A DNA stretch of 36,293 nt, taken from NCBI GenBank assembly GCA_002347405.1, contig DDXB01000065.1, positions 1-36,293 on the forward strand, read 5' to 3'. This stretch comes from Rhodocyclaceae bacterium UBA2271 (lineage in GTDB: Bacteria; Pseudomonadota; Gammaproteobacteria; Burkholderiales; Rhodocyclaceae). The translations under genes were made by a program, and so were the position numbers. This document shows positions 13,657 through 20,678 of this stretch, piece after piece. Below the pieces are notes generated by a model, which ran no database searches, had not been told where the DNA came from, and saw only the letters and a list, made by a program, of their open reading frames with translations. Within the stretch, counting starts at the first letter, position 1, and each line of letters opens with the position of its first letter.

Positions 13657-14331
13657 ATGAAGTCTTGTCTTGTCATAGTTGTACTGATGGTCTCGGCAGT
13701 TTTTGCGGGAGCCCAGGATGTCAGTGTTCGGCCGGGGATCAACCAGGCCTACGAAGCTGCCGACTATCGTCGCTGGCAGGGCATGTTCGAAACCGCGGGC
13801 AGGGAGGTCTTCGAGCAGCACGAGGCGATCATCGCGGCACTCGATATTCGGCCGGGCATGGCGATCGCCGATGTCGGCGCAGGCACGGGGGCCTTCTCAT
13901 TTCCATTGGCCAGGAAGGTCGGGTCGTCCGGTAAGGTCATCGCCCAGGATATTTCTCCGGCGTTCCTGCGTGGCATCGAGGCCCGTGCCCGCCTGGAAAA
14001 CCTGCCGCAACTGATAACACTGCTCGGCGCCGAGAAGGAAGCCCGCCTTGCTCCGAACAGTGTCGACATGGTGTTCACCTGCGATACGTATCATCACTTC
14101 GAATACCCGCAGGCGATGCTGGCTTCCCTGCATCAGGCCCTACGGCCGGGTGGGCGTCTGATTGTCATCGACTACGAGCGAATACCGGGACGATCCAGTC
14201 CCTGGGTGCTTGGCCATGTCAGGGCCGGGCGTGAAACGGTAGTGGCGGAAATCGAGGCTGCCGGATTCAAGCAGATTCGGTCGCATCAGTTCCTGCGGGA
14301 AAACTTCTTCATCGAGTTCATGCGGCCCTGA
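13657..14331 (+). CDS. Exported class I SAM-dependent methyltransferase
   Basis: This 224-aa protein begins with a typical signal peptide (MKSCLVIVVLMVSAVFAGAQ) followed by SVRPGINQAYEAADYRRWQG. It then has a Rossmann methyltransferase domain with motif I DVGAGTGAFSFPLA and post-motifs VFTCDTYHHFEYP and LRPGGRLIVIDYERIP. Secreted or periplasmic methyltransferases with this SVRPGIN lead-in form a known but poorly understood group. The ATG at 13657 is chosen because GGGAGG lies 6 nt upstream. A TTG at 13636 would bury the signal peptide. It is the last gene of the 11632-14331 set. Confidence 0.82.
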   Translation: MKSCLVIVVLMVSAVFAGAQDVSVRPGINQAYEAADYRRWQGMFETAGREVFEQHEAIIAALDIRPGMAIADVGAGTGAFSFPLARKVGSSGKVIAQDISPAFLRGIEARARLENLPQLITLLGAEKEARLAPNSVDMVFTCDTYHHFEYPQAMLASLHQALRPGGRLIVIDYERIPGRSSPWVLGHVRAGRETVVAEIEAAGFKQIRSHQFLRENFFIEFMRP

Positions 14332-14390
14332 CCAGTTTCAAGATACCCCAAACATCCATCCTTCGCCTGATATGGCCAATCCCGTTTGAA

Positions 14391-15041
14391 ATGACTTCCG
14401 TGCTGTTCGATTTTTCCGGCCCGCGGTCGGTGGCGTTGTGGAACCCGATCAACGACGGCGTGATGGGCGGGGTATCCGACAGCCAACTGCGCCATGAGCC
14501 GGCGGGTCATGGCGTATTTGCCGGTCATGTCTCCTTCGAGAACAACGGTGGGTTTGCCTTGGTGCGCTGCCCGGCATTGCTGGTGCATGGTGTGGAAGAC
14601 ACGACCGTGCCGGTCAGCGAGGCCCAAGCCATTCATGCCGCCCGGTCGGGCGATCATGTCCGATTAAAGGTCATTGCCGCTAGCAGCCTGTCGGACTTTA
14701 TTCGTGGGATGCGTTGCCGGCAAACCGGGATGGATGCAAGGCGCGCCGCGCGGGCAATGGTTGTTCCATTGCCAAGCGGTGCAACGCCGCAGACGCCCGG
14801 TTTGCCGACAACCCTTCGGGACGGGGTCTATTTTGGCGCATCGCGGCGTTGCGCCTCCTCGCTTGGGGGCCACCAAAGCTTCGTCGGCGCGCCTTGCGCT
14901 GCATCCAAAATAGACCCCGTCGCACCCGCGAATAAAGTCCGACAGGCTGCTAGCCATGACGACTACGCAGACCTTGATCTGGAGTTGCCGGTGCTGGTGG
15001 ATTTCCTGTCGACGGTCGACGGGCACCAGTGCAAAACTTGA
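14391..15041 (+). pseudogene. Chimeric remnant: CIA30-like N-terminus joined to an alpha/beta-hydrolase C-terminus, carrying a MITE-like insert
   Basis: The frame stays open for 216 codons but mixes unrelated pieces. Residues 1-58 (VLFDFSGPRSVALWNPINDG, VMGGVSDSQL, GHVSFENNGGFALVR) match the start of the CIA30 family. From residue 59, CPALLVHGVEDTTVPVSEAQ is the late part of an alpha/beta hydrolase. The hydrolase part breaks at IAAS and resumes 270 bases later with HDDYADLDLELPVLVDFL. Removing the insert restores IAASHDDYADL. The product is unlikely to be functional. It looks like a deletion fusion of two genes followed by insertion of a repeat. Confidence 0.7.
14679..14954. mobile_element. 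MITE-like element with 26-bp terminal inverted repeats
   Basis: Perfect inverted repeats lie at 14679-14704 and 14929-14954. Their inner 20 nt are AGCCTGTCGGACTTTATTCG, and the outer GCTAGC is a palindrome that may be the duplicated target (GCTAGC or CTAG). Nested inverted repeats fill the interior: 14821-14836 with 14905-14920 (16 of 16), and about 14712-14728 with 14798-14814 (one mismatch). No transposase is encoded. The net insertion is 270 nt, exactly 90 codons, so the host frame is not broken. Confidence 0.8.
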
Positions 15042-15042
15042 A

Positions 15043-17166
15043 TCACAGCCCGGCGGCCAGCACCGCAGCTTCGCGGATCGCCCGTTTTGCATCGAGTTCC
15101 GCAGCCAGCGCGGCACCGCCGATGCAGTGAAAACGCGGCGTATCCGCCGATGTCGCTGCATTGGCGGCGGGCATCAGTTCCGCCAAAGGTTCCTGACCGG
15201 CACACAGCACGATGTGATCGACCTCCAGCACGCGCTCCGCGCCGCCGACGCGAATGTGCAGGCCCGCAGCGTCGATGCGCAGGTATTCCACGCCGGCCAG
15301 CATTTCCACGCCATTGCGCTGCAAGGTGGCGCGGTGCACCCAGCCGGAAGTCTTGCCCAGGCCGGCGCCCACCTTGCCCGCCTTGCGCTGCAACAGGAAT
15401 AACTGCCGATAGGGTTGCGGGAGCGTCGTAGGCGCCGGGCCGCCCCAAGCCGACGCCCCCCCCGTGGGGGGCAGCGAGCCGGGGTTGCGAGCGTGGGGGG
15501 CCAATAATGACGGCGCCAGTCCGCCCTGGGTGCCGGCATCCAGATTGACGCCCCACTCATGGCACCAATGCGCCAATGGCACGGGCAGCGGGATGGCCGG
15601 ATCGTGCAGCAAAAACTCGCCGACATCGAAGCCGATGCCGCCCGCCCCGATGATGGCGACCCGCTTGCCCGGCGTGACTTTGCGCTGCAAGACATCCAGA
15701 TAGGAAACCACCTTGGCATGGTCCACGCCGGGAATGGCGGGGATGCGCGGCACGATGCCGGTGGCGATGATTACCTCGTCAAAGTCCTGCGCCGACAACT
15801 GGGCGCGCGTCACCCGCTGGTTGAATACCAGTTTCACGCCGGCGGCCTTCAGGCGCACGCCGAAATAGCGCAGCGTCTGGGCAAATTCTTCCTTGCCCGG
15901 CACCTGCATCGCCAGCTTGAACTGGCCGCCGATGCTGTCGCTGCTGTCGAACAGGGTGACCGCGTGGCCGCGTTCCGCCGCCACCGCTGCCGCCGCCATG
16001 CCCGCCGGGCCGGCGCCCACCACGGCCACGCGCTTCTGCCGGGTGGCGGGGCGATAGACCAGTTCGGTCTCGAAACCGGCGCGGGGATTCACCAGGCAAC
16101 TGGCGCGCTGGTTGGCAAAGGTGTGGTCCAGGCAGGCCTGGTTGCAGGCAATGCAGGTATTGATCTCGTCGGCCCGCCCCGCGGCAACCTTGTTGACCCA
16201 TTCCGGGTCGGCCAGAAACGGCCGCGCCATCGACACCAGAGCCACGGCACCGCTGGCAATCAGCGCTTCGGCCTCGTCCGGCATGTTGATGCGGTTGGAC
16301 GCGACCACCGGCACCTTCACGGCCTGGGAGAGGCGCGCGGCGAGGCCCGCAAAGGCCGCGCGCGGCACCGAGGTGACAATGGTGGGAATGCGCGCTTCGT
16401 GCCAGCCGATGCCGGTGTTGAAAATGTTGACGCCCGCCTGCTCCAGCGCCTGCGCCACCCGCACCACCTCATCCCAGCTGTTGCCGCCCTCGACCAGATC
16501 CAATACGGAGTGACGGAACATGATGATGAAATCGGTTCCGACCGCGGCCCTGACCTGCTTGACGATGTCGACCGGCAGGCGCATGCGGTTTTCAAGCGGA
16601 CCGCCCCAGCGATCGGTGCGCTGGTTGGTGCGGGTACATAAAAATTGGCTGAGCAGATAGCCTTCGCTGCCCATGATCTCGACACCGTCATAGCCCGCCC
16701 GGCGCGCCAGCACGGCGCAACGCGCGTAGTCGCGGATGGTGGCGCGAATGCCGCGTTCGCTCAGCGCCCTGGGCTTGAAGGGGGAAATCGGCGATTTTTT
16801 GGCCGAGGCCGAGACCACAAAGGGCTGATAGCCATAGCGTCCGGCATGCAGGATCTGCATCAGGATCTTGCCGCCCTCTTCATGCACGGCCGTGGTGACT
16901 TTGCGGTGGTTCGGCACATCGAAAATGGAATTGAGCGTGCCGCCAAACGGCAGCAGCCAGCCCTGCCGGTTGGGAGAAATGCCGCCGGTCACCATCAGGC
17001 CGACCCCGCCCCGTGCCCGCTCGCGGAAATATTCGGCCAGTTTGCTGTAGTTGTAAAAGCGGTCTTCCAGGCCGGTGTGCATGGAACCCATGACGACGCG
17101 GTTCTTCAGCGTGGTGAAGCCCAGGTCCAGCGGCTTGAGCAGATGGGGGTGAAGGGTATTGGTCAT
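15043..17166 (-). CDS. fadH: 2,4-dienoyl-CoA reductase (NADPH), FadH family
   Basis: This 707-aa iron-sulfur flavoenzyme reduces 2,4-dienoyl-CoA during oxidation of unsaturated fatty acids. It has an N-terminal old-yellow-enzyme FMN barrel (residues 1-about 335, with GSEGYLLSQFL and RTDRWGGPLENRMR). The [4Fe-4S] cysteines are CIACNQAC...CLVNP. The C-terminal FAD/NADPH domains contain VAVVGAGPAGMAAA, AIIGAGGIGFDVGEF and the tail CAGQEPLAELMP. E. coli FadH has 672 residues. The extra length is mostly a block at about residues 553-587 encoded by a palindromic repeat (15410-15510). The gene lies divergent to the crotonase gene. Confidence 0.93.
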   Translation of the reverse strand: MTNTLHPHLLKPLDLGFTTLKNRVVMGSMHTGLEDRFYNYSKLAEYFRERARGGVGLMVTGGISPNRQGWLLPFGGTLNSIFDVPNHRKVTTAVHEEGGKILMQILHAGRYGYQPFVVSASAKKSPISPFKPRALSERGIRATIRDYARCAVLARRAGYDGVEIMGSEGYLLSQFLCTRTNQRTDRWGGPLENRMRLPVDIVKQVRAAVGTDFIIMFRHSVLDLVEGGNSWDEVVRVAQALEQAGVNIFNTGIGWHEARIPTIVTSVPRAAFAGLAARLSQAVKVPVVASNRINMPDEAEALIASGAVALVSMARPFLADPEWVNKVAAGRADEINTCIACNQACLDHTFANQRASCLVNPRAGFETELVYRPATRQKRVAVVGAGPAGMAAAAVAAERGHAVTLFDSSDSIGGQFKLAMQVPGKEEFAQTLRYFGVRLKAAGVKLVFNQRVTRAQLSAQDFDEVIIATGIVPRIPAIPGVDHAKVVSYLDVLQRKVTPGKRVAIIGAGGIGFDVGEFLLHDPAIPLPVPLAHWCHEWGVNLDAGTQGGLAPSLLAPHARNPGSLPPTGGASAWGGPAPTTLPQPYRQLFLLQRKAGKVGAGLGKTSGWVHRATLQRNGVEMLAGVEYLRIDAAGLHIRVGGAERVLEVDHIVLCAGQEPLAELMPAANAATSADTPRFHCIGGAALAAELDAKRAIREAAVLAAGL
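15410..15510. repeat. Palindromic repeat inserted in frame inside fadH
   Basis: On the coding (minus) strand it contains a C7/G8 hairpin and the conserved 15-nt loop TTGGGGCGGCCCGGC (plus-strand 15434-15448). The loop is framed by arms 15449-15456 and 15423-15433, with a 2-nt bulge in the latter. It encodes a Pro/Gly/Ala-rich segment absent from E. coli FadH. The loop equals those in the bkd gaps and before the NodJ-like gene. Confidence 0.75.
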
Positions 17167-17243
17167 GGCGCGCCGCCCGCGTTTGATTGGAGAAGTGGTG
17201 CTTCGCCTGCAGTTTCGCGCATTCTAGGGGCTTTGCACCCAAT

Positions 17244-17261
17244 CGATCACGGGTATGATCG
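17244..17261. promoter_or_regulatory. Short palindrome between divergent fadH and crotonase genes
   Basis: CGATCA, 6-nt spacer, TGATCG. It is a small operator-like dyad 78 nt upstream of the fadH start. TetR- and GntR-type fatty-acid regulators use sites of this kind, but no specific match is claimed. Confidence 0.3.
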
Positions 17262-17319
17262 TTCCACGTGATAACCCACTGCATCTTGCCGGAGAAATGC
17301 ATGAGCCTGGAAAAAGCAG

Positions 17320-17457
17320 TTCACCACGGAGGACACGGTGATCACGAAGGAAAAACCAGGCGTTACGAAATAAGGGAATGTCGCCCGCTGGGTGTGCCTG
17401 AATTTTGTCTGCTTGCGCCGTTTCTCCGTGCTCTCTGTGCCCTTTGTGGTGCGAACC
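17320..17457. repeat. Dispersed 'accacggaggacac' type inverted repeat
   Basis: The left arm at 17322-17350 (CACCACGGAGGACACGGTGA) is an imperfect reverse complement of the right arm at 17424-17449, with about 75 nt between. This type of repeat is scattered in many bacterial genomes and gives rise to spurious His/Gly/Glu-rich translations. It lies directly upstream of the crotonase start at 17470, so it may form the 5' leader of that mRNA. Confidence 0.65.
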
Positions 17458-17469
17458 GAGGTTTTCAGG

Positions 17470-18276
17470 ATGAGTGAAACAGCGGCGCGCGTGCGCCTCA
17501 GCTTCGCGGACGACATCGCGCATGTCGCGCTGGCACGGCCGGAGCAGCATAACGGCATGGACTTTGCCATGCTGCGGGCGGTGCTCGCCGCGCAACGGCA
17601 GCTGCGCCGACAAGCGGGGGTGCGCGCGGTGATCCTGTCGGGCGATGGCCCCTCGTTTTGCGCCGGACTCGACGTCAAGTCCGTACTGCAACACCCCCTG
17701 CGCGCGAGCTGGATGTACACGCAACTGTGGTGGCCCTTCCGCAACGACTTCCAGCGCTGGAGCCTGGGCTGGCGCAAACTCGGAGTGCCGGTGATAGCCT
17801 GCATCCACGGCAACTGCTTCGGCGCCGGCTTCCAGCTCGCGCTGGGCGCCGACATCCGCTACTGCACACCCGACGCACGCCTCTCGATCCTGGAAGCCAA
17901 ATGGGGGCTGGTCCCGGACATGGGCGGCGCGGTGCTGTTGCGCGAACTGGTGCCGATCGACGTCGCGAAGGAACTGACCATGACCGGGCGCATCATCAGT
18001 GGCGTCGAGGCCAAGGCACTCAATCTTGTTACCCATGTGACTGACGATCCGCTCGCCGCGGCGCAGGCGCTGGTGGCCGAGATCGCCACCCGCTCGCCCG
18101 ACGCGGTAGCTGCCGGCAAATTCCTCCTCCAGCAGGCCTGGCGCAGTGGCGACTTTGGCGCGGCGCGCGCCGAACGCCTCTGGCAGCGCCGCCTGATCGG
18201 CTTTGCCAACTTTCGCATCGCGCTGGCGCGTAACCAGCAGCAGAAGGAAATCCCCTGGGCGAAGCGCCGCCTCTGA
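17470..18276 (+). CDS. Enoyl-CoA hydratase/isomerase (crotonase) family protein
   Basis: This 268-aa crotonase-fold enzyme acts on acyl-CoA. Oxyanion-hole motifs are SGDGPSFCAGLDVKS and IHGNCFGAGFQLALGADIR. The catalytic region reads ILEAKWGLVPDMGG, with Glu and Asp at the positions used by dienoyl-CoA isomerases and related members, so isomerase or hydratase activity is possible. The ATG at 17470 is preferred over an upstream ATG whose extra residues come from the preceding repeat. It is followed immediately by the vestigial end of an lpdV gene. Confidence 0.88.
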   Translation: MSETAARVRLSFADDIAHVALARPEQHNGMDFAMLRAVLAAQRQLRRQAGVRAVILSGDGPSFCAGLDVKSVLQHPLRASWMYTQLWWPFRNDFQRWSLGWRKLGVPVIACIHGNCFGAGFQLALGADIRYCTPDARLSILEAKWGLVPDMGGAVLLRELVPIDVAKELTMTGRIISGVEAKALNLVTHVTDDPLAAAQALVAEIATRSPDAVAAGKFLLQQAWRSGDFGAARAERLWQRRLIGFANFRIALARNQQQKEIPWAKRRL

Positions 18277-18281
18277 GCAGC

Positions 18282-18329
18282 GTGCAGGAAGCCGCGCTGC
18301 GTGCGATTGGGCACGCAGCGCATATTTAG
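18282..18329 (+). pseudogene. 3'-terminal vestige of a second lpdV gene
   Basis: The 48 bases encode VQEAALRAIGHAAHI and a stop. This corresponds to the last 15 codons and stop of lpdV at 9630-9677 (VQEAALRALGHAVHI); 40 of 48 bases are identical by hand count. It starts 6 nt after the crotonase stop, has no start codon or upstream lpdV sequence, and ends directly at dispersed motif copy 6. The differences, mostly synonymous or conservative, suggest a once-functional paralogue or orthologue removed by deletion. Confidence 0.8.
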
Positions 18330-18350
18330 AAAGTCGGCGCTAGCGGGACA
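18329..18350 (-). repeat. Dispersed motif copy 6
   Basis: On the minus strand it reads GTCCCGCTAGCGCCGACTTT, one mismatch from the core. It abuts the stop of the lpdV vestige, in the same post-stop orientation as copies after the NodJ-like gene, tumA and phoD. Confidence 0.88.
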
Positions 18351-18617
18351 GCGATGCAAAGTATTCCTGTGCAGCGCTACTCAAATTCTGGCGTCGACGC
18401 ACCACTCCCAGTTTGCCCGATGTCGTCAGGGCTATCCTGCTCCGATGAAACAATCGCCGCGGCATGTGTGCGGTTCCGCACAGAAAGCAAGCTTCCGGGC
18501 TCCTACCATTGGCGTTATCTTGAGAGTGTCTTCCATGACTCGGCCTTGCCGCTTATTGAAAACTCTCCCGAGGCCGGCACTTCGCTGTCCGAAATACCCG
18601 AAAGGAAGGTTGCCTTC
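18351..18617. other. Spacer upstream of the DUF3096 gene
   Basis: About 270 bases in which the DUF3096 frame stays open to 18354, but the residues there have no family resemblance. No promoter stands out. A strong ribosome binding site (AAGGAAGG, 18602-18609) lies 8 nt before the ATG at 18618. Confidence 0.45.
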
Positions 18618-18773
18618 ATGAATATCACGCTGAGTCTTGCACCCCTGATATCGCTAATAGCCGGGATACTGATTCTTGTCATGCCCCGCTTGCTGAACTT
18701 CATCGTCGCCATTTACCTGATCGCGATCGGGCTGATCGGGCTTTTCGGCCTCGGCAGCATGCACTTTCGCTAG
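18618..18773 (+). CDS. DUF3096 small membrane protein
   Basis: This 51-aa very hydrophobic protein starts MNITLSLAPLISLIAGILIL, continues with MPRLLNFIVAIYLIAIGLIG and ends FGLGSMHFR. The pattern of two short helices around a conserved P-R-L-L-N-x-I-V-A motif is that of the DUF3096 family, of unknown function, in the inner membrane. The start is fixed by AAGGAAGG upstream, although the frame is open 88 codons further. It converges on the radical SAM gene on the other strand. Confidence 0.75.
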   Translation: MNITLSLAPLISLIAGILILVMPRLLNFIVAIYLIAIGLIGLFGLGSMHFR

Positions 18774-18785
18774 AGGAGTTGTGCG

Positions 18786-20675
18786 TCAGCCCAGTGCCCG
18801 CTCAACGAAATGTCGCGGCACGCGACTCTTCGGCACGCGCATGTCGAACCAGTTGCGTACATCTTCATCGAGGCCAAGGCCATGCATGTAGTTGTAGAGC
18901 GCCTTGTTGAGCGCGCTGCCCAGCGTTGCGTGATCGACACCGGTCGGATCGACAAAGCCGACATCGTTCTTCGCGAATGAAATTGCGGGCAGCGGCTTGA
19001 GCGTGATGCCGTATTGCTCCGGGTGCTGGCCGACCGGGGAATGCACGGTGCAGGCAAAGCGGTGGAAAAATCCGGACTGGATGCAGCCGGCGGCGAACAG
19101 TTGCCGCACGTATTCGAGCGCGTCGACCGTGTCCTGCACGGTCTGCGTCGGAAAGCCGTACATCAGGTAGGCATGCACGAGGATGCCGGCGTCGCTGAAG
19201 GCACGCGTCACGCGCGCCACCTGTTCGACCGACACGCCCTTTTGCATCAGTTTCAGCAGGCGGTCGGAGGCCACTTCCAGCCCGCCGGAAACGGCGATGC
19301 AGCCGCTGGCCGCGAGTTGCTGGCAGAGGGCCGGGGTGAAGGATTTCTCAAAGCGGATGTTGCCCCACCAGGAGATCGCACGGTTGCGCCGCTGCAGTTC
19401 GGCCGCCAGCGCCGCGAGTGCCTTGGGCGGTGCGGCTTCGTCGACAAAATGGAAGCCGGTTTGCCCGGTCTCGGCGATGACCGCCTCGATCCGATCCACC
19501 AGCGTGGTGGCGGCGACGGCGTCGTAGCGCGAGATATAGTCGAGCGTGGTGTCGCAGAAGCTGCACTTCGTCCAGTAGCAGCCGTGCGCGACGGTGAGCT
19601 TGTTCCAGCGCCCGTCGGACCACAGCCGGTGCATGGGATTGAGCATGTCGAGGACGGACAGGTAGCGGTCGAGCGGCAGGCCGTCCCAGGTGGGGGTGCC
19701 GACAGCGGCGAGGGGGATGTCCGGCTCTTTGGCATCGATGTAGCGGACGCTGTTGCCGTCACGCACGAAGCTGCGTACCAGCTTGTCTTGCGGCCGCGCG
19801 CCTTGCATGTGTTCGAGCAGCGCCAGCAGCGGGCGCTCGCCATCGTCGAGCATGACGTAGTCAAAATAATCGAAGACGCGCGGCTCGGCGAGTTCGCGCA
19901 ATTCGGTGTTGGCAAAGCCGCCGCCGAGCACGGTGACGATCTTCGGGTCATGCGCCTTGATTGTCTGGGCGATGCGAAACGCGCCATACACATTGCCGGG
20001 GAAGGGTGCCGAGACCAGCACGAGCTGCGGCGCATGGCGCGCCATGGCTGCCAGCGTCAGCTCGTGCAGAGTGCTGTCGACCAGCGTCGGCGGCGCGGCC
20101 AGTGCCGTGGCGAGCGGCGCGAAACTCGCCTGACTTTGCGCCAACGCTTCGGCATAGCGCACGAACTCGAAACGCGGGTCGACCGCTTCGCGCAGCACGT
20201 CGGCGACATCGTTGAGATACAGGGTGGCGAAGTGGCGGGCGCGGTCCTGCACGCCGAGCGCACCGAAGGCCCACGCCAGTGGATCGCCGCCTGCATCATC
20301 GATGTAGGTATCGAGGGCGGCAAAGCGCGGGCCTTCGGGCAGGAAGTTTCGCCCGGCGATGCGCCAGGCCATGCTCGGGTCGCGCCCCTGCAAAAACGCC
20401 ACCACGGGCGTTATCGTCGCGGCATAGCGGTCGAACTGCTGGGTGAAAATTTTGGTCGATGGCGTGCGGCGCGACTTCGGCAAGGCGACGACACACTCGA
20501 GCACGGCTTGCAGGCCCGGCGGTGAAAACAGGCGCAGCACCAGTGCCAGCGCGAGGTCTTCCTGCACCGCCGCGACGCCGCGCGAGCGCAGAAAGCCGGT
20601 CAGGTAGGCGGTGGATGGATACGGCGTATTGAGCTGCGTCATCGGCGGGATGACGGACAGCACGCGCACGGCCAC
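18786..20675 (-). CDS. B12-binding-domain radical SAM protein
   Basis: This 629-aa protein starts with RVLSVIPPMTQLNTPYPSTAYLTGFLRSRG, typical of the cobalamin-binding radical SAM group. The cobalamin-fold region includes LVLVSAPFPGNVYGA and IVTVLGGGFANTELRE (about residues 215-260). The radical SAM cluster site is GCYWTKCSFCD, spaced CX4CX2C instead of the usual CX3CX2C. It is followed by FHFVDEAAPPKAL, GGLEVASDRLLKLMQKG and AYLMYGFPTQT. Members carry out methylations or other radical modifications. The substrate is unknown. Its start lies 4 nt downstream of the stop of the coiled-coil gene on the same strand, so the two may be co-transcribed. Confidence 0.85.
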   Translation of the reverse strand: MAVRVLSVIPPMTQLNTPYPSTAYLTGFLRSRGVAAVQEDLALALVLRLFSPPGLQAVLECVVALPKSRRTPSTKIFTQQFDRYAATITPVVAFLQGRDPSMAWRIAGRNFLPEGPRFAALDTYIDDAGGDPLAWAFGALGVQDRARHFATLYLNDVADVLREAVDPRFEFVRYAEALAQSQASFAPLATALAAPPTLVDSTLHELTLAAMARHAPQLVLVSAPFPGNVYGAFRIAQTIKAHDPKIVTVLGGGFANTELRELAEPRVFDYFDYVMLDDGERPLLALLEHMQGARPQDKLVRSFVRDGNSVRYIDAKEPDIPLAAVGTPTWDGLPLDRYLSVLDMLNPMHRLWSDGRWNKLTVAHGCYWTKCSFCDTTLDYISRYDAVAATTLVDRIEAVIAETGQTGFHFVDEAAPPKALAALAAELQRRNRAISWWGNIRFEKSFTPALCQQLAASGCIAVSGGLEVASDRLLKLMQKGVSVEQVARVTRAFSDAGILVHAYLMYGFPTQTVQDTVDALEYVRQLFAAGCIQSGFFHRFACTVHSPVGQHPEQYGITLKPLPAISFAKNDVGFVDPTGVDHATLGSALNKALYNYMHGLGLDEDVRNWFDMRVPKSRVPRHFVERALG

Positions 20676-20678
20676 AGC

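Noticed and set aside
11632..14331. Calling the sirtuin gene set an anti-phage defence system
   Set aside because: The sirtuin resembles SIRT4-like deacylases without a fused effector domain, and the neighbours are not known defence partners; evidence is only co-location.
17268..17477. Short His/Gly-rich ORF before the crotonase gene
   Set aside because: It is the translation of a dispersed inverted repeat; such products recur as spurious predictions in many genomes.
18354..18617. N-terminal extension of the DUF3096 protein
   Set aside because: The frame is open, but the AAGGAAGG site before 18618 and the length of DUF3096 proteins favour the short form.
19014..20525. 503-codon plus-strand frame opposite the radical SAM gene
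   Set aside because: It mirrors the minus-strand radical SAM protein, has no motifs, and its composition is typical of an antisense shadow.
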